Source: Polyangiaceae bacterium
Lineage (GTDB): Bacteria; Myxococcota_A; Polyangia; Polyangiales; Polyangiaceae
Direction: 5' to 3'
NCBI GenBank assembly: GCA_041389725.1
Contig: JAWKRG010000002.1
Span: 124,001-188,000, forward strand
Length of the DNA: 64,000 nucleotides
Within the stretch, counting starts at the first letter, position 1. Every line of letters starts with the position of its first letter. Of the stretch, positions 1-9,385 are shown in pieces. The notes under the pieces are model-generated. The model ran no database searches, was not told where the DNA came from, and saw nothing but the letters and a program-made list of their open reading frames with translations. The position numbers and the translations under genes are program-made.

Positions 1-2
1 GT

Positions 3-926
3 CCGGAACCCCTCGACGGCGCGACCGGATTGCAGCAAGGGCAGACTCACACCTCGAAGAACGGTCAGAGCACGCCACCACCGCCCCAGACGTGCGATCT
101 GGTGATCCCTCCCTCGGAAACCCTGGTGGAGGACGATACCCCCTGCCTCAGTCCAAGCGGAACGCTCAGCGAGACGAGTCTGGGACTCGGCGGTCACGCC
201 TACCATGCGACTCAAGACACACCGGATCCGGACTACGCGAAGGGCGCGTTCTGGATGCTCGACTTCGCGCAGGCCGGCAACTACGACGTCTGGGCCTGGG
301 TCCCGGGCGGGCTCGGCAATCTCACCCCCGAGGCGAGCTACAAGATCCAGTTTGCCGGCACGTCGCAAAAGGTGACGATCGATCAGGCCAACGCGGCGGG
401 CGGCTGGGCGCACCTTGGCAGCTTTGCCTTCGCGGCTGGCGGCAATCAGTGGGTCCGCCTCGGCGACAACTATCTGTCGGCATCGAGCCAGGGAAAGACC
501 TTCGCCATCGACGCTCTGAAGATCGCTCCCGGTGCTGCGTGCGAGTGCAGCCAAGACGGCGAGGTACAGACCGAGAGCTGTGGCACCGGAAGCCAACAGC
601 GCAGTTGTGACGGCTGCAATTGGTCGACTTGGTCCCCGTGCAGCGACACGGACGCGGGAGCGAACAACGACGCCGGCAGCGGTTGGTCCGACGCAGGCCC
701 CCTGGGTCAACCGCCTGAGAGCACGCCACCACCGTCGTCCCTCGGCGACGACGAGGCGGCCAATCCGGGTTGCACCTGCAGCATTCCCGGCGGCCGCGGA
801 CCCACGGCCCCCCACAGCGCTTGGACCGCTGTGGCATTGCTTGCCTTGGGGCTACGCCGACGTCGGCGCGCGCGCCGGACGCGGGCTCGGGCAGCGATCC
901 CACTCCCTCCATCGCCCACGCTATAG
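3..926 (+). CDS. Surface protein with golvesin-like domain and MYXO-CTERM-like tail (5' truncated)
   Basis: The reading frame is open to the left window edge, so the true start lies outside; the TTG at 30 is only the first possible internal start. The visible part has a beta-rich domain (about residues 55-175) resembling the golvesin C-terminal/xanthan-lyase-CBD type (AYHATQD, GAFWMLDF, NYDVWAW, FAIDALKI), then a Cys-rich, thrombospondin-1-like patch (CSQDGEVQTESCGTGSQQRSC). The end carries a MYXO-CTERM-like sorting signal: a Cys pair (CTCS), a hydrophobic stretch (WTAVALLALGL) and an Arg-rich tail. Family knowledge says such proteins are exported and anchored at the outer surface. The substrate is unknown. 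The gene ends 8 bases before the next gene. Confidence 0.72.
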   Translation, partial: PEPLDGATGLQQGQTHTSKNGQSTPPPPQTCDLVIPPSETLVEDDTPCLSPSGTLSETSLGLGGHAYHATQDTPDPDYAKGAFWMLDFAQAGNYDVWAWVPGGLGNLTPEASYKIQFAGTSQKVTIDQANAAGGWAHLGSFAFAAGGNQWVRLGDNYLSASSQGKTFAIDALKIAPGAACECSQDGEVQTESCGTGSQQRSCDGCNWSTWSPCSDTDAGANNDAGSGWSDAGPLGQPPESTPPPSSLGDDEAANPGCTCSIPGGRGPTAPHSAWTAVALLALGLRRRRRARRTRARAAIPLPPSPTL

Positions 927-933
927 TCCGGCC

Positions 934-1992
934 GTGGCAATCATCACGGTAGTCGGTGCTGGCATGATGGGCAGCGCGCTCTGCGTGCCGCTGGTCGACG
1001 CAGGGCACGAGGTACGCCTGGTCGGAACGCACCTCGACGAGGACATCGTGCGCAGCCTGCAGCAGAACGGCGTGCACCCAAAGCTGAACCTGGAGCTGCC
1101 GCGCGAGATCCGAGCGTTTCCGATCTCCAAGATCGACCAAGCGATGCTGGGAGCGGACGTGATTGGCGTTGGGGTCAGCTCCGCCGGGATCGACTGGTGT
1201 GGCCAGACCCTCGCGCCCTTCGTCTCGGCCAGCGTGCCGATCGTGATGATCACCAAAGGGCTGCGTTGGAATGGCCAGTCGTTGCGGGTTTTGCCCGACG
1301 TACTGTGTGATCCCTTCCCGGCCGCCGTGCGGAGTCAGATCAAACCCGCCGTGGTGGCAGGCCCGTGCATCGCGGGGGAGCTCGCACGGCGAGTGCCGAG
1401 CGCCGTCGTGGTGACGGGGCGCGACGCCAAGGTGCTAGCTCGACTCTCCAAGCTGCTGCGCACGGACTACTACTTCCCATTCACGGATCAGGACCTCGTC
1501 GGCGTCGAAGCTTGTGCCGCGCTGAAGAATGCCTACGCCATGGGCATCGCTTTCGCCACGGGCCAGCACGAAGCCCGCGGAGGTAGTGCAGGCAGCATCG
1601 GCATGCACAACGCCGAGAGCGCGATCTTCGCCCAATCGATCTTCGAGATGACCCGCATCGTGGCCCTGCTGGGCGGGCGCCAAGAGAGCGTGGCGTTCCT
1701 GGCTGGCGTCGGCGACCTCGACGTCACGACCAACGGCGGGCGCACCGGGCGCTTCGGCAAGTGGCTGGGCACAGGTCTCAGGCGCGACGAGGCCATCGCG
1801 AAGATGGAGGGCGCCACCCTGGAATGCTTGGAGATCTTGTCGGAACTACGCGAAGCGCTCGGCGCGTGGTGCCGCGCCGGCAAGCTCACCGAGACGGAGC
1901 TCCCGCTGCTGCGACACATGCAGGACGTGGCGCTGGACGGCGCACCTGTCGCGCTTCCCTACCGCGACTTCTTCGGCGGCCTGCCCAACTGA
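934..1992 (+). CDS. gpsA: NAD(P)-dependent glycerol-3-phosphate dehydrogenase family protein
   Basis: 352 residues. The frame is open further upstream, but the GTG at 934 gives a start directly before the Rossmann strand (AIITVVGAGMMGSA, a GxGxxG NAD-binding loop), as in the family. Other signatures: VAGPCIAGELARR (family: GPSFAxE), the region with the proposed catalytic lysine (AALKNAYAMGIAFATG) and AGVGDLDVTTNGGRTGRFG (family: GxGDLxxT). GpsA reduces dihydroxyacetone phosphate to sn-glycerol 3-phosphate for phospholipid synthesis in the cytosol. The GPSFA motif is divergent (GPCIAG), so a diverged paralogue or a related 3-hydroxyacid-type dehydrogenase is possible. It converges on the transporter gene with only 4 bases between. 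Confidence 0.78.
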   Translation: MAIITVVGAGMMGSALCVPLVDAGHEVRLVGTHLDEDIVRSLQQNGVHPKLNLELPREIRAFPISKIDQAMLGADVIGVGVSSAGIDWCGQTLAPFVSASVPIVMITKGLRWNGQSLRVLPDVLCDPFPAAVRSQIKPAVVAGPCIAGELARRVPSAVVVTGRDAKVLARLSKLLRTDYYFPFTDQDLVGVEACAALKNAYAMGIAFATGQHEARGGSAGSIGMHNAESAIFAQSIFEMTRIVALLGGRQESVAFLAGVGDLDVTTNGGRTGRFGKWLGTGLRRDEAIAKMEGATLECLEILSELREALGAWCRAGKLTETELPLLRHMQDVALDGAPVALPYRDFFGGLPN

Positions 1993-1996
1993 ACGG

Positions 1997-3574
1997 CTAG
2001 CGCCCGCGTGCCATGCGCTGGATCCAACGGCCGTACATGTAGATGGCGATGGCGCTGACGATGCCCACCGCGCCCATGATCGTCCACACCGTGCCGACGC
2101 TGTGAGACTGGTAGAGGACCCGCGTCATCTCCTCGGGCGTGCTCTGGGCGAACTTGACCAAGGTGTCGAAGGCTTCACCGCCCTTGATGGCGTCAATCTG
2201 GCTCTGAGCCATACCTTTCTGCGCCAAGAGCTCGCGCGCGAATCGCTCTTTGGAGGCGAACTTGTCGTACATGGCGGGCGCCACGAAGCCCTCAAGTGTC
2301 CAGCCGATGCCCAGGGGGATCTGGGAGAAGCCGAGGTACATCGCCTTCTTCGATGCTGGCGCGAAGTTGCCGATGAACTCCGAGAATTTCGGACTCGAGA
2401 GCATTTCCCCGACACTGAAGGTCAAGATGGCTGCCACCGAGAGCCAACCCAGGGTCGAGTAGCCGCTCAAGAACATGGCGACGGTCGCGAGCAGGGTGCC
2501 AACCACCATGCTGGTGGTCGCGCGCATCAGGCCGCTCACCCAAGCGAAGAGGAAGCACGTGATCATGATCAGGCCCGCGTTGAGGTTGAGCATGCCCTCC
2601 GGATTCACCTCGGTTCCGTCTTTGTTCATGCCCAGCAAGAACTGGAAGACCACGTTCTTCGTCCCCGTGGGCCCAAACAGATCCGTGACGATGTTCTTCG
2701 TGTTCACCCACTCGGAGATGTGCAGCGGGAGCACATCGAACAGCGAGTTGAACATGAACCAAAAGCCCGAGAAGATGAGCAGATACACCCAGACGTGGGG
2801 CTTCTTGAGCTCGAGCAGGGAGTCGACGAAAAGGCTGCGCTCCTTGATCTTGCCTTCTTTCGCGGCCTTGGCGCGGGCCAGGCGCTGCTCGATCTTCGGC
2901 TCCTTGTAGGTGAGCAAGAGCAAGAAGTTCATGCAGATGATGCCGACGCAAGCGAGGAACACTTCGCGCCAGCCGAACCGTCCTCGCAGAAACGCGGCCA
3001 CGAGCGGCCCCATCCAGCCGCCGATATTCACGGTCTGGTAGAAAATGCCCCAAGCCATCGAGCTGTTTTCGCGGCTGGTGGCGTTGACCAGGGTGCCTTG
3101 GATGCCCGGCTTGAAGATTGCAGTGCCCAGAGCCAAAACGACGGCCCCCCCCATGAAGCCCCAGTAGCTCTGGAACGTGGCCATCAGTAGGTAGCCGCTG
3201 ATCTTGACGATCGTCGAGACGAAGATGGTCTGCTTGTAGCCGTAGCGATCCGAAAGACCTCCCGTGAACACGGGGACGAAAGACTGCACGCCCGCCCAGA
3301 CGGCAGTGATGTGCCCATACTCCAAGGGAGTGATGCCGAGTCCCCCTTTGCTCACGGGATCCTTCGCATAGAGCGCAGCCACCGCCTTGACGCCGTAGTA
3401 GGCGAGACGCTCGACCATCTCCATGGCGCCAACGATCCAGAAGACGTAGCCCAAGGAGCCAATCGCCGCGACCAGCCCAAGCTGCTTGACATCCGCCAAC
3501 GCGGAAGTGTCGTCAGAACTTTCTGCGGCCGACGCGTCGTCCGCATCGAGCTCTTTTGCCGTGGATTCCGTCAT
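1997..3574 (-). CDS. POT/PTR-family MFS transporter
   Basis: 525 residues: an acidic Ser-rich N-terminal tail of about 30 residues, then a 12-14-helix MFS fold. The POT signature ExxERxxYYG is present as EMVERLAYYG (residues 52-61), and GGLSDRYGYKQTI is the MFS A-loop between helices 2 and 3. POT transporters import di- and tripeptides with protons. The Phe of the signature is Leu and the ligand loops are divergent, so the substrate is uncertain. It is transcribed alone and divergently from the CBS gene across about 280 bp. A second POT protein lies at 20166-21665. Confidence 0.8.
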   Translation of the reverse strand: MTESTAKELDADDASAAESSDDTSALADVKQLGLVAAIGSLGYVFWIVGAMEMVERLAYYGVKAVAALYAKDPVSKGGLGITPLEYGHITAVWAGVQSFVPVFTGGLSDRYGYKQTIFVSTIVKISGYLLMATFQSYWGFMGGAVVLALGTAIFKPGIQGTLVNATSRENSSMAWGIFYQTVNIGGWMGPLVAAFLRGRFGWREVFLACVGIICMNFLLLLTYKEPKIEQRLARAKAAKEGKIKERSLFVDSLLELKKPHVWVYLLIFSGFWFMFNSLFDVLPLHISEWVNTKNIVTDLFGPTGTKNVVFQFLLGMNKDGTEVNPEGMLNLNAGLIMITCFLFAWVSGLMRATTSMVVGTLLATVAMFLSGYSTLGWLSVAAILTFSVGEMLSSPKFSEFIGNFAPASKKAMYLGFSQIPLGIGWTLEGFVAPAMYDKFASKERFARELLAQKGMAQSQIDAIKGGEAFDTLVKFAQSTPEEMTRVLYQSHSVGTVWTIMGAVGIVSAIAIYMYGRWIQRMARGR

Positions 3575-3851
3575 TCTGGTCCTCGCCCGTGAAAGGCGCG
3601 CACCCTACTGCAAGTGCCCGTCCGAACGCCACGACCGCAATTTCCTCAACTATGCCGCTGAGTTCAGGCGCAGCGCGTCGTCTGCTCCTAGGGGTGCTCG
3701 CCCCGTGCAGCGAGTGCGAGGCAGTCTGCCGCGAACGCAAAGGGTGCGTGACGACAGCAACGAGCAACATGGAAGTAGAGGGCGGACTGGACAGTCGCCC
3801 TGCGATTCGAATCTGCGGCGTCCGGCATCGCCCTTGCTTGTCTCGGCGAGC

Positions 3852-4310
3852 ATGAACTGCGGCAGCGTGATGAGCCACCCTTTGGTGGTAGTGCCTTGCG
3901 GCGCGACCGCATCCGACGCTGCGCAGCAGATGAGGGATGGGCGATTCGGCTTCATTGCGGTTCAGTCCGCAGAGGGTCAGCTTGTCGGGGTCCTGACGGA
4001 TCGCGACCTGGCCGTGCGCGTCTGTGCACGAGGCCTCGCGGCGGAAGCGACCAGCGTCGAAAGCGTGATGAGTTCACCCCCCGTCAGCTGTCGCACGCGT
4101 GACCCGGTCGAGCAAGCCGAGACGTTGATGATGGAGCACCAGATTCAACGCCTTGTGGTGCTGGAAGACGACGGCAGCCCAGCGGGCCTGCTGTCCCTCT
4201 CGGACCTGGCCCAGTGTGCGCCCCCGCTCGATCTCGCACGCTTGGTGCGCCAGGTGACCGCGCGCGAGTTCCGCTACAAGGGGCGAGTCGCCCCTGAGTC
4301 TCGGCCATGA
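3852..4310 (+). CDS. Tandem CBS-domain protein
   Basis: 152 residues built of two CBS domains: the first begins VMSHPLVVV (about residues 6-60, ending LVGVLTDRDLAVRV), the second VMSSPPVSC (about 72-125, ending GLLSLSDLA). CBS pairs bind adenosyl nucleotides or NAD and act as energy sensors. There is no attached effector domain. The ATG at 3852 fits the domain boundary; the frame is open upstream but without domain content. Its stop overlaps the start of the glycosidase gene (ATGA), so the two are probably translationally coupled and this protein may regulate glycan metabolism; that link is inference. Confidence 0.8.
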   Translation: MNCGSVMSHPLVVVPCGATASDAAQQMRDGRFGFIAVQSAEGQLVGVLTDRDLAVRVCARGLAAEATSVESVMSSPPVSCRTRDPVEQAETLMMEHQIQRLVVLEDDGSPAGLLSLSDLAQCAPPLDLARLVRQVTAREFRYKGRVAPESRP

Positions 4311-6565
4311 AGCTCTGGCATTTGCAGGACGACACGCCGCGCCTGCCGCGCCGCCCCAGCCGCCACCAGCTAGTGCGTGTGCGTGCGGCGAGCTGGCCCG
4401 TGGCGCCCGGGCAAGAGGTATGGGTGGTCGTGCGCGCGCCAGGAAAAGAACCTCGCAATGTGCGCGCAGGGTGGGTGGAGAATCGCGACAGCGTCAGCTA
4501 CTGGGAGGCTGAGCTCGGCGCCTGGTTGGACGGCGAGAGCGTCGAGTACACCCTGCTGGCGACGGACCGTGACGGCAACCAAGCGACGGCCGGGCCCTTC
4601 GAATTCTCCGTGGGCCCGAAGCTGACGGTCGCGCTGATGTGGCACCAGCACCAACCCTTGTATCGTCCGGTGGGGGATCACCGAGTGCTGCGAGAGCCCT
4701 GGGTGCGCCTGCACGCGTTGCGCGACTACTTCGCCATGCCCTGGCTGCTATCAGCGGAGCCCGAAGTCCATGCGACGATCAACCTCACGCCAGTGTTGCT
4801 CGGCCAGCTCGAGGACTACGTCGAGCACCACGGGCAGGACGAGGCCCTGCTGTGGACTCGCACTCCCGCCGAACATCTGGGTGCGAGCGGCGAAGCCTTT
4901 TTGCTGCGACACTTCTTCGAGGCGCATTGGCACAACCAGATTCAACCCTTCGAGCGCTATCGGGAGCTGTTCCACAAACGAGAGTCCCAGCAGCCCTTCA
5001 GCGCGGCAGACCTACGAGATCTGCAGATGTGGTTCAACCTGGCGTGGTTTGGCCCAGAGTTGCTTCAGGGTGAGGTCGCGCTGCCAACGGGTCGACGCGT
5101 CACAGCCAAACACTTCGTCGAGCGCGGTCGCGACTTCTCCCACGACGACGTGATGGAGATGATCGACGTCCAGCAGGCGGTGATGGCCGCAGTGTTGCCC
5201 ATGCACCGAACTCTGGTCGAGCGTGGGCAGCTGGAGGTGGCGACGACACCCTTCTACCATCCGATCTTGCCGCTGTTGGTCGACTCCGATCGAGCGACGC
5301 TGGATCGCGAGGGGACGCGGCTCCCACGCCGCTTTGCTCACGTAGAAGACGCCGACACGCAGGTGCGCCGAGCGCAGGAAGCGTACCGGAGCTGGTTTGG
5401 TCGAGACGCGCGTGGCATGTGGCCGGCGGAGGGCGCGGTCGCCGAGTTCGTGGTCCCGCTATTTGCCAAACACGGGGTCCAATGGATCGCCTCGGACGCG
5501 GGCGTGCTGGCGCGCTCGGGCAAGTGGGGCTATCGCAGCGACGACCCGGACGTACTGTGTCGACCGTACCGCGCCGAGTTCGACGGCAGCCAGGTCACAG
5601 TCTTCTTCCGCGACACCGCCCTGAGCGACGCCATCGGCTTCCAGTATCACTCTTTCCACGATGCAGAAGCCGCGGCCGCCGACCTGGTGAGCCAGATCAA
5701 GTCTCGCTTTGCGGAACGCGTGAGCGGGGACGACGCCGTGCTCAGCATCATCCTCGATGGCGAGAATGCCTGGGGAGCCTACCGCGACGCCGGCCGTCCG
5801 TTCCTTCGCGCCATGTACCGCCGCTTGGCTGACGATCCGGACCTTCAACTGGCGACCTTCAGCGAAGTGCTGGACGGCGCGCCGTCTCGCCACCTTCGCG
5901 CGCACCCCATTGCGGGCCAGGCCCAGGTCCACCAGCTGTTCATAGGGTCTTGGGCGGATGAACTGGCGTCCGCACCGGGTGTGGATCTGGGGACATGGAT
6001 CGGAGAAGAAGAGGAGAACGTCGCCTGGGAGCACCTCGAAGATGCACGCGACGCGTTGGTAGCGGCTGGCCAGGACCCAAGCGTGGCTCCCCTTGCCTGG
6101 GAGGCCATCTACGCCGCGGAGGGAAGCGACTGGTTCTGGTGGTACGGGAGCGATCAGGACTCGGGACGCGATGACGAGTTCGACGCTTTGTTCCGCACTC
6201 ACCTGCGCTCTGCGTATCTGAACGCCGGTCTCCCCGTTCCGGCGCCGCTCGGCACCTCCATTTTCCCGCCCCGCGTGGTGTGGAGCGCGACCGCAAAGCG
6301 TGCCGAGCTGGGGCGAGAGGAAGCACTGACGATCATCACCCACTGCCCCGGCACGGTGCGGCTCGCCTTCGACGACGCCGACGCCGTCGAGCATCCGCTG
6401 CGACCCGTTGGCGGAGTCATGGCCGGGTGCTCTCACTACGAACTCCGAGTTCCACCGGCACCCGAGGCGGCAAAGCGCATCGTTTTTCGCATCCACTGCA
6501 ACCGCCCTGGCTGTCAAAGCGAGACCTGTCACGGCGGCGATCAAGAGATCAGCCTACGAGGCTAG
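4307..6565 (+). CDS. Glycoside hydrolase family 57 (amylase/glucanotransferase type)
   Basis: 752 residues. An N-terminal Ig/CBM-like beta domain (about 20-105) precedes a GH57 (alpha/beta)7 barrel. Conserved GH57 regions are recognisable: HQHQP (113-117), a TTPFYHPILPLL block, GMWPAEG with the probable nucleophile Glu375, and LDGENAW with the probable acid Asp484. GH57 enzymes act on alpha-1,4/1,6 glucans with retention of configuration. No signal peptide is visible, so a cytosolic role in glycogen metabolism is likely. Which activity it has (amylase, branching enzyme, 4-alpha-glucanotransferase) cannot be told from these motifs. Overlaps the CBS gene by 4 bases. Confidence 0.88.
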   Translation: MKLWHLQDDTPRLPRRPSRHQLVRVRAASWPVAPGQEVWVVVRAPGKEPRNVRAGWVENRDSVSYWEAELGAWLDGESVEYTLLATDRDGNQATAGPFEFSVGPKLTVALMWHQHQPLYRPVGDHRVLREPWVRLHALRDYFAMPWLLSAEPEVHATINLTPVLLGQLEDYVEHHGQDEALLWTRTPAEHLGASGEAFLLRHFFEAHWHNQIQPFERYRELFHKRESQQPFSAADLRDLQMWFNLAWFGPELLQGEVALPTGRRVTAKHFVERGRDFSHDDVMEMIDVQQAVMAAVLPMHRTLVERGQLEVATTPFYHPILPLLVDSDRATLDREGTRLPRRFAHVEDADTQVRRAQEAYRSWFGRDARGMWPAEGAVAEFVVPLFAKHGVQWIASDAGVLARSGKWGYRSDDPDVLCRPYRAEFDGSQVTVFFRDTALSDAIGFQYHSFHDAEAAAADLVSQIKSRFAERVSGDDAVLSIILDGENAWGAYRDAGRPFLRAMYRRLADDPDLQLATFSEVLDGAPSRHLRAHPIAGQAQVHQLFIGSWADELASAPGVDLGTWIGEEEENVAWEHLEDARDALVAAGQDPSVAPLAWEAIYAAEGSDWFWWYGSDQDSGRDDEFDALFRTHLRSAYLNAGLPVPAPLGTSIFPPRVVWSATAKRAELGREEALTIITHCPGTVRLAFDDADAVEHPLRPVGGVMAGCSHYELRVPPAPEAAKRIVFRIHCNRPGCQSETCHGGDQEISLRG

Positions 6566-6677
6566 GAGCCCATTCCTCCGCCGCGTGAAACGGTTGGCCG
6601 CAACTGCGAAGGGTTGGATGTGGCAGTGGAGCGGGGCAGAGTCGCCGTCCTGCTGAGGGGCGTGCCATAGTGCGCCC

Positions 6678-8192
6678 ATGACGGATGTGGTCCTGGGCGT
6701 CGACGCGAGTACCACGGGTGTGAAAGTCATCGCCTGGGACGCCCAGGGCACTGCTCTCGCAGAAGCGCGTGAGACCTACGAACTGGAGAGCCCCACGCCG
6801 GGTGCGTGGGAGCAGGATGCCGAGCAATGGTGGCGCTGCACTTGCGACGCACTGCGGCGTTGTCGCGATAGGCTGGACGGTGCCCATCGAGTGCGTGGTC
6901 TTTGCGTCACCCACCAGCGGGAAACCTTCGTGCTCACGGACGCCGCCGGAATCCCGCAGGCCAACGCAATCGTCTGGATGGATGGCCGTGGGCGCGAGCT
7001 GGTTGACGAGGCCAGGGGCCCGCTGTCTGCCGACGACATCCACGAACTGAGTGGCAAACCGGCGTGCATCACACCCAGCTACTACAAGCTGTTCGCCCTC
7101 TTCGCGCGCCGTCCCGAGCTGCACAGGCCCGAGTTGCGCGTGATGGACGTGCAGGGGTTCCTGGGCTGGCGCCTCACGGGCAACTTCCGCACGAGTCTGG
7201 CGTCCGCGGATCCTCTTGGCCTTGTCGACATGCGCGCGCGCAGTTGGGCGACGCCACTGCTGCATCGACTGGGGCTCACGAGCGCCCAGCTACCCGAATT
7301 GGTGGAGTGTGGCTCCGAACTGGGCGCCCTGCTGCCCGAGGTCGCGGAACGCACGGGCCTCGAGCCCGGCTTGCCGATCGTGGCCGGGCTCGGCGACGGG
7401 CAGGCAGCCGGATTGGGCGCAGGACTCACCACGGGCGACGATGCCTATCTGAACCTGGGCACTGCGATCGTCAGCGGTGTGCTGTCGGAGCGCTACCAGA
7501 CGAGTCGTGCGTTTCGCACGCTCTATTCAGCGAGCAGCGACCGCTACTTCTGCGAAACGGATCTGCTCGGCGGAACCTTCACCCTGAACTGGTTGACCCG
7601 AACCCTGCTGCAGAACGAAGACAGTAGCTCGGCCTTGCGAGAACTCGAGGCGGCCGCCGCGCGCTTGCCGCCAGGAGCCGACGGTCTCCTGCTCGTCCCC
7701 TATTGGGCAGGCGTGATGAATCCCTACTGGGACGACGACGCGCGCGGCGTGATGTTGGGGCTTTCCGGTTCCCATGGTCCGGCGCACCTTCATCGCGCCA
7801 TCCTGGAGGGCATCGCCCTCGAACATGGCTTGCACAGCGAAGGAGTGGAGGCCGCGCTAGGACGCAGGATTCGCTCCTTCGTGGTGATGGGCGGCGGAGC
7901 TGACAGCGATCTGTGGTGCCAGATCCTCGCGGACGTGCTCGCTCGCCCGGTCGTGCGCGCTCGAAGCAAAGAGGCGACCTGCCTGGGTGCAGGAATGCTC
8001 GCCGCAGTCCATGCTGGCCTTCAGCCGGATCTGGTTGGTGCCGCGAGTACCATGACAGGACGAGGCGTGCGGTTCGAGCCCGGTCCTGCTCGCGACACCT
8101 ATGCGCACCTGCAAGCGATCCATCGGCGCATCTACCCGAGCCTGCGCGAATCCCTGCACGCGCTGGCAGCCTTCCGCGATTCTGGGCCATGA
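6678..8192 (+). CDS. FGGY-family carbohydrate kinase, xylulokinase-like
   Basis: 504 residues, the usual length of XylB. The N-terminal phosphate-binding segment is GVDASTTGVKVIAWD; AIVWMDGRG and the ATP-side segments GLGDGQAAGLGAG and LNLGTAIVSG are typical of FGGY kinases, and the C-terminal VMGGGADSDLWCQILADVL matches the adenosine motif. It would phosphorylate a pentulose such as D-xylulose for the pentose phosphate pathway; other FGGY sugars cannot be excluded. The stop overlaps the rhomboid gene start by ATGA. No sugar transporter or isomerase is adjacent, so substrate context is missing. Confidence 0.8.
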   Translation: MTDVVLGVDASTTGVKVIAWDAQGTALAEARETYELESPTPGAWEQDAEQWWRCTCDALRRCRDRLDGAHRVRGLCVTHQRETFVLTDAAGIPQANAIVWMDGRGRELVDEARGPLSADDIHELSGKPACITPSYYKLFALFARRPELHRPELRVMDVQGFLGWRLTGNFRTSLASADPLGLVDMRARSWATPLLHRLGLTSAQLPELVECGSELGALLPEVAERTGLEPGLPIVAGLGDGQAAGLGAGLTTGDDAYLNLGTAIVSGVLSERYQTSRAFRTLYSASSDRYFCETDLLGGTFTLNWLTRTLLQNEDSSSALRELEAAAARLPPGADGLLLVPYWAGVMNPYWDDDARGVMLGLSGSHGPAHLHRAILEGIALEHGLHSEGVEAALGRRIRSFVVMGGGADSDLWCQILADVLARPVVRARSKEATCLGAGMLAAVHAGLQPDLVGAASTMTGRGVRFEPGPARDTYAHLQAIHRRIYPSLRESLHALAAFRDSGP

Positions 8193-9385
8193 GTTCCACG
8201 GCTCGGCTCAGCAGTGTCCTTGCGAGCCCAACCGTCGTCGCGCTCGTGATCAACGTCGTGATCTATCTTCTGATGGTGCTCGCGGGCGGACGCAGCGAGC
8301 TCGCCGGGCCTTCCACGGAGACCCTGATGCGCTTCGGCGCAGACTACGGGCCATTGGTGCGGCAAGGCCAAGTGCATCGCTTGCTCGCATCCTGCTTTCT
8401 TCACTTGAATGCCTGGCACCTGTTGCTCAACAGCGCCGCTCTGGTCAGCGTGGGTCCGCGGGCAGAAGCCGCCTTTGGCCGGGGGCGCTTCACGGCGCTC
8501 TACCTCGTCTCGGGAGTGGCGGGCGCCGCCGTCTCCCTCGTGGCCAACGCCCATGCGCCAGTCGTCAGCGCCGGCGCTTCAGGTGCGCTGTGCGGCATCA
8601 TCGCCGCTGTTGCGGTGGCCCTGTTGCGTTTGGGTAGCGCGGGGCGACCCGAGCTGGGGCGAATGCTGCTGTGGCTCGGGATGACGTTGATCTTCGGCGT
8701 GGTCGTGCGCGCGGACAATGCGGCGCATCTGGGTGGCATGCTCGCGGGCGCCGTGCTCGCGCGCGTGCTCGCCAACCCAAGGACGGCTGTCAGCGGTTCG
8801 CTCAAACCAGCTGCAACGATGGCGCTCGCAGCGTTGCTCTCCTTCGCGGGCGCAGTGCACTTTCGTGCGCGCAGTCAAACGGCAGCGCAGTTGGTCAACG
8901 CGGGAGTCGATCTAGCGCGAGCAGACGACGATGAAGGAGCGCGAGACCACTACGAGCGAGCCCTCGCACTGGAGCCCGATGACGCAGTCGCGCATTTCGA
9001 TCTGGGACTGGCTCTGACTCGCCTCGAGCGTTACCCCGAGGCCATCCAGCACCTACAGCGAGCCCTGGAACTCGAGGCACTGGACTCACACCGCAGCGCG
9101 CTGGTGGCCGCGCACATCAATTTCGGCGTCTCCTTGGCAAAAGAAGGAAAATCGGCGGCCGCAGAGGAACAGTACCGCCACGCAATCGAGTTGGACGACT
9201 CCAAGGCCACGGCGTTCTACGACTTGGGCCTGGAGCTGGAGCGCCAAGGGCGGCTGGCGGATGCCTTGCACGCCTTCGAGCGCGCGGCGCAGCTCGAGCC
9301 GAAGCGGCTACACCAGTCCGCGGTGGAGGAAACGCGAGCGAGACTTGGAGCATCCAAGGCGGGAGTGACCACGCCTGGGCACTAG
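8189..9385 (+). CDS. Rhomboid-family intramembrane serine protease with TPR tail
   Basis: 398 residues. The start ATG at 8189 overlaps the kinase stop. Six or so membrane helices cover about 10-225 and carry rhomboid signatures: HLNAWHLLLN (His72, His77, Asn81), GASG with catalytic Ser131, and NAAHLGGM with catalytic His180. After a last hydrophobic segment (about 205-225) the C-terminal half (about 235-390) consists of tetratricopeptide repeats (for example YERALALEPDDAVAHFDLGLAL, truncated here in description). Rhomboids cleave membrane proteins inside the bilayer; the TPR part may select partners. Its 3' end overlaps the convergent gene by 4 bases. Confidence 0.85.
   Translation: MSSTARLSSVLASPTVVALVINVVIYLLMVLAGGRSELAGPSTETLMRFGADYGPLVRQGQVHRLLASCFLHLNAWHLLLNSAALVSVGPRAEAAFGRGRFTALYLVSGVAGAAVSLVANAHAPVVSAGASGALCGIIAAVAVALLRLGSAGRPELGRMLLWLGMTLIFGVVVRADNAAHLGGMLAGAVLARVLANPRTAVSGSLKPAATMALAALLSFAGAVHFRARSQTAAQLVNAGVDLARADDDEGARDHYERALALEPDDAVAHFDLGLALTRLERYPEAIQHLQRALELEALDSHRSALVAAHINFGVSLAKEGKSAAAEEQYRHAIELDDSKATAFYDLGLELERQGRLADALHAFERAAQLEPKRLHQSAVEETRARLGASKAGVTTPGH

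Noticed and set aside
3810..3830. GATTCGAATC resembling a tRNA T-loop
   Set aside because: Flanking bases do not form a T stem and no acceptor or anticodon arms could be found.
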